62,000 nt of DNA from Phoronis australis (taxonomy: Eukaryota > Phoronida > Phoronidae): positions 1 through 62,000 of the forward strand of contig NMRA01000625.1 in assembly GCA_002633005.1 (NCBI GenBank), in the 5' to 3' direction. The notes beneath the pieces were generated by a model. That model was not told where the DNA came from, ran no database searches, and was given only the letters and a program-made list of their open reading frames with translations. How positions within the stretch are numbered: the stretch's first letter is position 1; each line of letters opens with the position of its first letter. Below, piece by piece: positions 46,601 through 58,600 of the stretch. A program made the translations under genes and the position numbers.

Positions 46601-49600
46601 TTATTACATGGCGAAGTCGTTATCTCCCGTTGTCTAGAGCCCGAGTGGATTTTGGAGAATTATCGCCCGAGGGGCCATATGACGGAAAGTTTAACATTTG
46701 AACTTTTTTCAAAACGAATCAAAGAGAGGCTTGGTAAGCAAGTTTCCAATAACGATCATGGATTTGCCTTTTCTCATCAGTGTGATTATACAGAATTTAA
46801 GTAACAAATGTTGCTAAGCACGACATCCCATTTGCACTGAGCAGTCAATTGGATGCAGTCAGGTCTGGCATCAAAAGCTTGTTCAAAAGGGGAAGGCGTC
46901 CACTCGCTTGTTGAACAGCTTTTTGCGAACTCACGCGAGGCCTCGCGATCACTCTCTCTCTAGCTAGAAATCCAATGCACACACTGACAGCGATTGCCGA
47001 CTACTAGGAAGCAGAATAAAGTTTGCAAAAAATATTTTTTCAACACTTTAATTATCACTGTTTTAATAAGAAAAGGCTTTCAATATGACACGTTTGTGGT
47101 AATTCAGAAGACTTGCCCCTTGTTTCGAAAATACTCTTGATCCCATTAAATGGGCCTGTTTCATGAAACGTTTCCTGTCCTAACGTAGCCTGAAGTCATC
47201 TTTCGTGAAGTATGTCCCATTTCTTTTTGAGTCTTGTTTGTTATGTGCCCACATATTTATTACTTGAGTACATTTTTTGTATCAATAAACCTCTTGTGAA
47301 AGTACAACTTCCTTCCAGGTGATACTTTACCTTGAACAACCTTTAGCCAACTTTCTAGTGCAGTGACGACGTTTGCGCTGCCGCCATCGTGAGTCCACAT
47401 TTTGGCCTGTACCGACGGGGGATCTGTCCATGGCTTAGGACGGAAGTCGAAATATAATTCGTTCTTATGGACACCAATTCCCAACATACGTTGTTGAGGA
47501 TTAATTTGGATGCCACAGATTTTAATGACTGCCTGGAAATAAACAAATTATTTTCATTCATTTTGATAAACAAAATTACAGCGTCTTTCATTATGTACGC
47601 GTTCTAAGTGATGACTCTATAGATACGACAAAGTGACCACTGCATCCCACCGTGTCCGGTGGACTGGCATTCGCTGCTCAAATGGTCATGGTACGGCTGA
47701 GACTATTTGGATCGGCATTCACAGACAACACGATCAAGTCGTCCAATAACGTCTGAATGTAAATTTTTGAGCTTTGACTGAACGCTGTTACCTTTATAAT
47801 TATCTAATGGGGCTATTCGGAAAATCTGCAATAACTAGAGGGCGTGCGTGTACTAGTGGTGATAGATTAACAGCCTCGATTTCGCGAGCCCTTTAAATAC
47901 ATGGTGAAATGGCTTGCAGCCGTGCCAACTGAATCTGAGATTGCGTAAAAAGGGTGCTTCTATGAAGGGAAGTAAGCACGACCTCATACAAAGGTAAGGT
48001 TTGTAATTATTTTAAAGATTATGCCATGATTATTCTACCGATGCCTGTTAACTGAGGCACTCGCCGATCTCGACTTCGCGGCAGTCAGTCGCCAGCCAGA
48101 GTCTGGTTTATCTTTGTAATATGTTGTGATATGTGATACGATACTTGACGTAGCAATCGGGATCTTTTCGTACATCAAGTATTATTATTGTTTGGAATGA
48201 TTTCTAAAAGTTAATCAGTGACAGTTAGATCAATCAATGCTGATGTTTATGCTGACAACTCGATACAGGTTAACGAGTTAAGATTATGTCCAATCCCAAT
48301 GGCAAAGGGTACGTGAGTGATAAATATCCATTCATTGCATTAGAGTATTTGTTTACTCCCTATCATGTCTTCTGGAAATGTATTACACGTTGAAATGGAA
48401 ATCTATCACGTCAGTTTTCACGTAACCTTTGGTTTTTATAGGTTTGAAGGCTTGTACCGTGCAGAGGAGATATGCATCTCTTCTGCACCATCCCTGAATG
48501 GCCAAAATTGGTTTCTAGCATTTGACTGCAGCTAACCAACAAGATCTTCCCATCCAGTGCAGATCTGTTGTCAAAGCCTACTTTCAATATTGGAGACAAC
48601 GAACAAAGCCTCCGAAAAGGAACAGATATTTTTAAAGTCATTTTGTTAAATTACTTATTCAGGTCCGAGGGGGGATTGGCATGGGGGTTGTAATATTTGG
48701 TATAACTGAATGTGTGGAAATAACAGGTAATACATGTTTGGGGAAAAGAGCATGGTGAGGTAATTCTTAACCTTCACGAAGTCCCTTCAAGTTGATTTCA
48801 TGAAACTGTTTTGCTACTGTATAAATTGTAAAACCACAAACATATATTACATTTTCGTAATTCACAGTGACTGAGTAGTCTTAACTCATGCCTTGAAATG
48901 TTGCAAGTCATTATAAATTCAAATGACTGCCATTTTTATGAAAATTGCATTTTTGATGGTGCCTTACGATTTGTAATTACTCTTAAACAACAGAAAGATT
49001 ATCAATCATTTTTAAATGACCCAAGTCTTCATATCTTCTATTAGAAGAAAAACGGTTCCCTCAACCTTAAGCTAGAAGTATGCTTGACAGACCCATGAAC
49101 CTGTAATCTGAGTTTAAAATTGCTGAAAGTATCAAAATTAAAAAGGCTTGAAAATGGGTAACAAAGGTTTGAAGTTGTCTCAAAAACTTGTATATTTTAC
49201 AGACAAGTGATGCGTTTAAAGAATTGTTATGGCTAGGGATAAAAAATAAAGACACAGTTTTATGCAATACTCATTATATACACCCTTGGTTTCTGAAAAT
49301 AGTAATTATTTACTTTTATGTGAAACTGTAGACCAATCACCATATATTTTTGAAAAACAGGGATAACATTTTTGATCCAATCTGGAGTACTTAATTATTC
49401 ATATTTCAATATTTGTTCCAGGTTCAGTGACATTTTAAGGCCACTTCAAGCTGTATCATAGACAAGCTTTGTTACTCCGTTCTCTTCCCACAGCACTTCC
49501 ACACACCAGCAGTGCTGCATGGCACAATGTGCAAGTCAGTGGCCCTGGAGAAATGTGAATCGCAGTACTAAGTTACCATAAGACAATGTGCCAGTGGAGT

Positions 49601-52600
49601 GTCTGTGTATCCAGACGAACTATATCTGACTGCTACACAAATAAGCCTTGTTGGTGAGGATGCCCTTTCATAGGCAATGAGTCATGTGTGGACAATAGCT
49701 TATTTCCTTTCCTGGAAGAAACATGAGGGACTGAAGCTAAAGAAGACCTAGTCACACTCTGGTCTAGTTCAGAGTCTGATTTTGGGCTCAAAACGATTCA
49801 AGTGATATGCTGCTGTGTTTACCTTCAAGGGTCTAATTGTGGATGTTATTGAGGCTGAATGAGGTTACATGAAAGAAAGCCACGTGTTGAAACTGGACCT
49901 TTTTTACAAGCGCTTCTATAGGCCATTGAAACTAGAACCCAGTGAAATGAAAGCCAAAAGCTGAGTGACATTAAATTTTCCTTTCAGAAGAAAGGCTTTA
50001 TACTATTGGTAAAAACTTTTCAATTTGGTACAGATTATGGGGAAATGACATTCAGTGACTGCATCGATTGTCTTATTGTATGTTTTCAATTGTAGCTAGC
50101 TGGATAAGAATCTGCTATGCACAAGATTCGAGAATAAACAATTATCAGTGTATTTAAAAACAAATGGCAAACTGAAAAAGCACAGAAAGAAACAACATTG
50201 CGAGGGAGTCCATAATCAGGCATATCAGGTGCTGAATTTCTGAATTACGTTCAATTCTCTCAGGTTATTGCTGAAGGATTGCTTTTCACTTTGTCCAACG
50301 GTGAAATAGATGGTCAGGCGGTTGGTTTCAGTTGTTTTTTCTTGCCTGTAACAGAATAGAAATATTAGCAAATTGTAAAAGAAAAGACAAGACAAAACTA
50401 CTTTTGTAAGGCAGAACATACTTGACATTTCATCTTCATGTTTATGTGTAGAAACTAATAACCTTTGTACCCAAGTCTTATTTAATATCTGAATTAAAAT
50501 ATGTGAAACAGGCTAAAAGTGATTTAACAATGTGTATTTTTCATGACACTTAAAATGTGCTTCTGATCTCAACAAGTAAAATTCATTCTAGGTGTCAATT
50601 TTTCCAATGCAATGTTAGGACATTTACTGAATTAAGGCTTATTCATGTTAATTCGAAAACTGAGCTGGTAGTCCTGGGGGTGGGGTCCACGATAAAATAA
50701 GGAAACTCACTCATCTAGAGAATTTTATTGGAAACAGCATAGTTTTGAAGAGAAACTGCTGTGAAATAGTCACTCTTGACTTCTGTGCATCACGTACCAT
50801 ACACCTCTTATTTTGGGAGCACTGCCACCCAGGACAATATGAATATGTGCTGCTAGCCTACCCGGCATCGGGTGAGTTTCCAAAAAGAAACACTCAGTTT
50901 CACTCAATAAAACTGTTATTCAGTGGGGTAACTGGTGGGGATAACATCACCGAACGATGTTGATAGAAACTGATTGCTAAAAACTTACTAAGTAATGTTG
51001 TGTACTCTCCCAATGGAACTGTGCATAGTCATAGAGCACACACGGGGCTTCAGCATCCTCACACTTTTTGTCAGTTAGTTGACCCTGTTGACCGCAAGTG
51101 TCCACGAATATAGTAACCTTAGGTCTTTTGGGAATTTGTGGCCACCTGTCGAAGGCTTGCACCAGGGAAATTAGCAGTAATAAGGCTTAGCGCGACGACG
51201 TATTTTGATAAAAATTCCATCTTTTACCAGTTGTTTACATGCAGACAGCCACGCATGCGCAATTCAATCACCACTAGTACAGCAGCGACACCGCGAGGAG
51301 AATTCTCTGAATAGCCCCATTGTCAGACACGTTAGTCATTCAACAGCGATTGCAATATCAGTAACTCCGATCTCTTCAACTTGAAGACCAATGTCCGTAA
51401 GGTGAAATCTAGGGTAATTTGACCCGCCAAGTTTTCAGGCTTAACCGCCGAAAGTGAAGTTTGGATTGTAGACGGAAATGGCGGTCCTTCCGATAAAAAA
51501 GACGGACTAGTCAAAATCGGGAAGAAGGAGCATGTAATGAAAAATAGTGGGTTGTGAAAGTAGTGCCATTGTTTGATTTATTAGTACGCCAGTAAAATTT
51601 GCAGTGGTCATCAGCTTTTGAAGGGACCACCGTTATCGATAAATACTTCAACAACAGCGTAGAATGAAGTTCGAACCATATATTTTCGGAAAGTTGGATT
51701 TAACTTTTACAAGACAATTTAGCTTTCTATTTTTTCATGTGATATACATCTTTAGCCATATGACGGCTAAGTGAATACAGATTTTTAAAACTGCATCATT
51801 AAAAGGATTTACACTCAACATGACAGCGACTTCGGGTACAGCGACTCGGATTGCAAAACAGCAAAATGGCTGCCGGTCCTTTCCATCACAAACCCATCAT
51901 TTTTCTTACCCATTCTTCCCATTAGATAATCGAGTTTGTCGGCGTTTCAAGGTTACTCAAGCACATTTCTCTCAGTCCTTTTCATTTTTGGCCCGTGCTT
52001 TCTTTCGGCAGCCCCAGCTCCAAATAATGCGAATGAAAAGGCTTGATTTTGCGGATTGGTCTTGGGAATGTAAAACGCACTTCATTGAAATCATGACAAC
52101 GAGATGGACTATTCAGGAAGTACAAATTACAACGAAAAATTATTGGAATCGTAAAAGTTGTACGTGATATTCCAGGTATCAAATAAACTAACCTTTCCAA
52201 TTGTTATGAGTTCAGTTTCACCTGTCGTTCCCTTAGCCATTTCAATAATTACAGCGTGACCAGACTGGTGGCGTATCTTCTCTTCATCATGCTTTGTTTC
52301 TCGATTCTTCTCGTTGTCCAGCTGATTTCTGAATCCAGCTGTCACCCGGATGTTGAGGCCGCCTTTCGCTATTAGACTGCCGACGCACTCAACGAGGTAT
52401 TGGTCGATCCTAACAAAGCGCTCCTGGGTGAAATTCTTTAGTGTTAAATTGCCGACAAGTTTGGTTTTTTCATAGATTGACGAGTCAAAAAACTGGCTAA
52501 GGTATGGTTCCTTTTTTGGATCAATTTTTCCACACCATGGAATGTTCTCATCGCATCTGCCTGGATAGGCGTACTTGCCGTTGACGGCGAAAAAGCCCGG

Positions 52601-55600
52601 TCTTGACGCTTGTAATTGCGCCGTTGGGAATGGCACAACAAATGAACGAGGTTTGTTTTCTCTCTTGACGCACACCCAAATGACCTGAGGTTTAGGAGGA
52701 GGAGGATACTCGACGAAGTCAAAGCCGGCACATTGAGCAAGCTGGCCCAACTGAACGAGTTTACCTACGCCATCATTCCCTGTCAACTTGAGCCATAGTG
52801 CCCTGTAATCAGAAACGCATAGCTACAGAGTTTCAGTTTGAAGGCAAATCATTTGCGATGACTTAATTAACGCTTCGTAGCTTTGCGTTTGGTGAAAATA
52901 GCCGATGAACATAATCAGTGTTTGTCGATAAAATGGTTTGTACATGCGCATTATGCCTGGCCTCAAGCTTTCAGACACAACCTCGACACCTACAACAATG
53001 ATGTCGTCGCATTGCAACTGCAAAACTCTTCTTACCGAAAAAAAACTCTAAATCGCACGAAGAATTGAGTTTTATCCCATACGAGTATATCATTAGAGTG
53101 CAATACGATTATGCTTTCCGTATTCACCTCCCGCACTACTTCACCAGTGACCTATGACATGGAAAGTTCAAAAGGTAGGTCAATGTCGACTCCACGTCGT
53201 TAGCCGGTTCCGTCTTCAAACTTTCCGAAAATAGTTTAAAGTAATACAATTGCAGCAGTGTAAATAACAATCAACATGCAATCAGGTTCCAATCGTAACA
53301 TCTGGAACAAGACTGATAATTATATGACAGTTCTGTCTCACTCAGTTTTCAATTGCTAAATATTATATCGTCAGTAACTCAGGTGCCGATTCCTCGGTAT
53401 CTACAATGTAATACTGTTGTTATTTAGCTATTTTCAATAGATGTTACAACTTCAATGCACAGTTACCGTTGTTTTCATATTCGTTATCTCTTTTCAAGTA
53501 ATAAATCGTAACATTTAAAACTGTTTCTTCCGCGATACGCGGAATTATAATGTCTCGTGGGATATTACTTCATGCACACCAATCTCAGTGCGTTTTGTGT
53601 ATGAATTCATATCCATGTAACATCATCTGGCAAAGCGAAAAGGAAAGACAAAAAATGGATAAGTTCCGCGGAGCCGTTTTGGCTATAACAAATGGGGTTC
53701 TAGTCAAGTGAGGAGGCTTCGTAATAGTAAACCAGTCAAAATGTGGGGTAATAATAAACACTTTGTTATAGGTTACAGTGTACATGTACCCTAATCCAAA
53801 CATGATTCACCTTACAACGTTCAAGCAACAAGAAACTTCCATGTGATAAAACTAAACGTTTTTTAACCTAGGAATCGAAGCAAAGCCGTTCACGTCATTT
53901 ACAACACCATGTCATCCTTGTTGTCACGTGACTATGGGTTTTTTGTGAAAAAATGATTTTGAAACGCAGATTGCTGGGTAGAAAGTCCTTCCATCAGCAT
54001 TGATCAATTTATTTTCAATGAAACTTTGATAAGAAATTATCAGAAACCGTGTCTGAGCAAATTTTCCTAACTAGAGCCGATTTTGTAACCCAAAATGCGT
54101 TATCTTAATAGAAACCTATATGCCAGATTTCATAAAAATCCGTCAAGGACTTTTGTAAAGAGGCAAGTGTAAAAAATGAAATACTACCACCAGGGGGGAA
54201 AGCGGAAATATAATCCGCCAAAAGTTGTCGTAATCCCTAGTTAGCTTCATATAAAGATACATAGTTCCTTTGGTGTAAGTTTTATATGTTTTCTTCATAG
54301 CTGCACATCTACAAAAATTCATGAACGTCCTGCAAGGGGTTTAGGAGATACAACAACTGGGACACCAGGACCATCTCGGTATTGCCAAGATTGGTCAGAA
54401 GTAATTTAATTTATTAGGAATGAAAGTGTATATGAACAACAAAAGATTAATAATACCTGTCTCGGTGATCTGCTGCGCTTCTTCGAAGCGGCATTTGCTT
54501 GTTTGACGTTTGTTCTCAAGTGACTTTGTGATTGTTGTCAACATTTTAAGTGTGCCGAAATACGTATCGACCCGGTGTTGGGATTCAATAATATCACGAT
54601 TAATCTCAACACCCAAAATAATTCACTGGGTCATCTGAAGAACTGTACGTCAATCTAAAGGTCAGAGCTATTAGAATATTTTGGTTCAATAAGGCTTGCA
54701 AATGTTTAGATCCAGTACTTGTCAATGACCCGAATGCATGGTATATGACAGCGATTATGAAAGATGAATTTACATTGATTTGTACATGTGGATTCTCAGG
54801 GTTACATGGAGAGTGCTTTGAAGCTGTTCAAGCCTTAAATAATTTAGACAGCCTTTGACGCAACTTTAGGCTTCTTAACCGTCGGAGTGTATAAAGGGAT
54901 CCCTGTGGGTTGTGGCCAACCACTGCCCCATACCCCCTAGCCATTAGAATTGCCTGGTGGATGGCAAGAACTACGATTCTGCTCAGATGGACTGCTAGTA
55001 AAAATTGTAACTCTATGACTACCTGGAGTGAAAACGTGTAGGCATAATTAAAAACCTACACCAAATGTTGTTTAAGTAAACAGTTTGCGAACAACTCACA
55101 CAAAACATCTATAAATTGTACTCAAAGACGGACAGTTGGTTTCATTTGTAAGTCCATGGCCATGTAAATTTTGTTCTGTATTTTAAGATTTAGAGACAAT
55201 GCAGTGCACGATATGCTGTTCATAGGTTTACAATTCGCAAGCAACTCACGCAAGATGTCTGCATAGTGTACTCACTGCGCCGTACGATGGTGGGAATTTT
55301 CGTTTTTCCAGGTTCCCCACTTGAAACCAGCAGTCGCCGTTGGCTCATCCCACGCAAACTCAACAACCAGCTTGTTGGCTCCACTCCACTTTTCTTCAAC
55401 AAGCTTTGCCAAACGACGGAGCCTAAAAACCAGAAGCCAGCATTGGTGGACAATCACAAGACAAGACAATATACGAAGGCAATGCCAAGAAGTCTGCAGT
55501 TATGTTTATTCTTGCTTGTTTATCAAAGAGTCATTTAACACAACCTAGCTAAACATTTTATGAAGCAACGTGAAGTTTGTCATTCACATATCACTTACAA

Positions 55601-58600
55601 CAGCGATTTCTGTACGCAGATAAAACCCGATTCAGTGCCAATTGTACGTCGACCCATGGAACGTAACAATTACTAAACATGAACCAGTAGCAAAACAGTC
55701 TACCTGAAAGCTAGCCTGTGCGTCATCACACGATCTCTACAACGTTTGGAAGGAGATACATTAGCACTTCCGGTGTGGACTCTACAATCGATGCAGCTTC
55801 TACCTGGCATTCCGCACCAGGCGTCGTTGCGCTTTGGGTTTGTGAAGACGACATCGTTATATGGATAGTAGTAGAGTCTAATCAAAGAAAGAGAAACAAA
55901 TCAAGTTAAAAAGGCTACAGTGACGGTTTGACAGTAGGGATCGATGGTGTTGTTCACGGTGTTGACATAATGACAGCGATGGAATACGGCGAATATGAGA
56001 AATGCAATGGTGTTAAATGTAATGACGCCATGCAACTGTAGAGCGATGACTGTTATGATCGAGGGACGTGTAATTACGACGGTACGTGGTGAAAGTAACA
56101 AGGCAGTGATTGTCATCTGTTCGTTATTGTTTTAAAAAACAATAACGAACAGATGACAATCACTGCCTTGTTACAGTAAGGGGAACATTGCCCAGCACCT
56201 AACCCCTCCTAGTCGAAATAACATGTATAAACAGGATGATAGAAAATTGGTTTTGTCATTGCCGGAGCCCTTGGCAAAAGATGCATTCCTTAACATCAGT
56301 GAGGGGGTTTATAATTTCACAGAAACAGATAAATTGTGGCAGTTAATTTCATCATCTGGTGTCGAACCTCGTCTATCAATCACTTTAGCTTTTAGTCTGA
56401 AAAGCTCAGCAGTTTCAGTAAAAGTGGTTCTCTTTCATTTTGGGGACATGAATTTTGATCGGTGATAACGCCAATTTTAGAAACGGCCGCAAAACATCAG
56501 TAGAAGAAAATTTCTTAATGTTTCTATGATGAATGTTTCTACCCCAAGGTAGTCATTAATCAAAATTGCATTAACTGTCCCTCGTTTCATCTAGGTTTTA
56601 AACTGCCACCTGGTGTTGGATTTCATTGTCTCGTCTTGCAAATCCCTATGCTGGTTTGGCGCAACACCGTAGTTTTTCTCCGATTACTGTGACCTAGTTT
56701 TCGTTTGGTGTGACAGCTTAAAACTGATGTCTATCAAAAATACCACAACTGTTGGAAGTTTTGGAACTAGTTTTGAAAACCGTTTCAACTTGAAGTAGTA
56801 AAACGGGAACGGCTTATGCGCCATATTTTAGCATTACAACGTCAACTGCCTTCACTAGAACTTGGATTGTGGAAGAGAAACCACTGGATCCACGGAAATG
56901 AAAGTGGGGTTGAAATTTGTTTGGAATCTCAGGGGCGGATACAGGATTTTTAAAAGGGGTGTCGGATTAAGGATTTTTTTAAACTGAAGGGGGATCCATA
57001 TTCCCAAAACCAAGGGATTAAGAGGGGTCCGGACCCACTTGACCCCCTGGATCCGCCTATGTATCTAGACATATGTAATGTTCTAATGGACGTTTCCCAG
57101 AATTTTTACGAGGCCTCCAAGTTGAGCTACGTGTGATATCAACCAGTGCAAATAGTCAACAAAACCAAAGCATAAGTACTACAAACAGTAATTTACGTAA
57201 ACTTTGGCCTGCTGTGAATTAGGATGGATCAATGCAGGCAGTGGTGTATTTGTTCAGACATACATCTTAAAGTCTTTTATTAATCATAGAACAGGGCTAC
57301 GTTTTTGTGCAAGAGTGGCGACAAAGCTGCGATAAATTGGTGACAAAGCTGTGATGAAATTCTTGATTTTTTTTCAGTACAAAGAGGCTAACACAACAAT
57401 CTTTCATTTTTTAGAGTTAGGTCAATAATACGAAACCAATGTTAAAATTCGTGACGAGTCATGAACACACCTCAAGAACATTTGCCTGATTGATACATAC
57501 AGTCACTCTTAAGCAAGATTTGAAACCCTATATTTTGCCTAGCAATGAGTAAAAGATAAATCCCGCATCATTTTGCAAACCTCGGTTGGATTATCGTTTG
57601 TGAGCATACCGCAACACCGAAACGATTTGCGAAAACAACGCACACCACAGCTAACTATGCCTTTTTACCTTATACAGAAATTGTGGCCATTATAATTTAT
57701 AATTATGGTTGTCAAAGTGGTTATTATGACTGCAGCCAAGACGACAGAAATGGCGACAACGATAATGAAAAGATATTGCATGGTAGAATGCTTGTCTCAT
57801 TATCTTGAACGGCATCGTATTTTCATATCTCACAAAACGAAAAATGTATTCCAACATTATTTTTGCATTTCTTTTCACTTGCCCTTTGAACTGTCGCTTG
57901 TGGTAGCGGGTGATGGGGATCCCTATCTTGCCGCAGGCACTGTCCATTGTTGCTCCTTTGGGCCGCTGCATGCCGCGAAGGAGTTGCGGAAAAAAGGTAA
58001 AGAATTTGTTGCATTCGGCCACAGAGATTCCAGCAGCGTACGCTGAAAGACAAACGTGCAATTAAGCATAACGTGTTTGCACTGTGCGAGAAATAGTATT
58101 GCGCAACAACTCCTGTCTCCAGCAGCTCTTTGTTAGCCTACTCCCTAGCTATAAAACTATGTCCAATGTCTCCTTGAAATTACCCAGTAACGCAGTTTTG
58201 TGTATTTATACAAGAGCAACGCAGAGCGTTGAAATGCGCCCACAATTGCACCGTATACTGTATCCTTCTAGGGTTGTTTATTGGTACCATAAAGTGGCCA
58301 GTAGAGGGCATATATGTAGTATGTTGTATTTTGCAAAATGGAAAGGCATGGTCATTGTCTCCTCAATAGGCTAGGGGCAAAATGTGAGTGATCTTCATAA
58401 TACAAGCACATCCTATACATCAGTTGCTTAAAGCACCACAGAAACATAGAATTAAAAACAAATTTACCAACATACGAGATTAGCACAGCATTAGAATACA
58501 AGAAACAAATTTCTACTTGGAACTTTTCCTTCATATTCACGAAGTAACACAAAGTATACACCTGAAGACCTATGAAAATACAGAGGTCAATGTAAAATAC

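Larger units (their letters stand above)
44945..46690. repeat. Tandem repeat complex between palindromes (copy 2, intron 16')
   Basis: The 44945-45560 and 45872-46520 blocks are direct repeats (for example ACCTTTTAAGAAAAGCC, GCTCATTTAAGTATTCTATT). A third half-palindrome at about 46616-46676 closes the series, with a spacing of roughly 0.9 kb. Copy 1 intron 16 has none of it. Confidence 0.65.
47809..51318. mobile_element. 3.5-kb element with imperfect TIRs and AT duplication (copy 2 only)
   Basis: The ends GGGGCTATTC and GAATAGCCCC are exact inverted repeats; similarity continues to a shared GTACTAGTGGTGAT about 55 bp inside each end. AT flanks both sides (47807-47808 and 51319-51320), and copy 1 near 8102-8112 has the uninterrupted CTAATTGTCAG site. 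No transposase was recognised. Superfamily not assigned. Confidence 0.75.
47533..52192. other. Intron 15' of copy 2 outside the TIR element
   Basis: The parts 47533-47806 and 51321-52192 align with copy 1 intron 15 (7829-8971) and hold no gene. The remainder is the TIR element. Confidence 0.6.
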
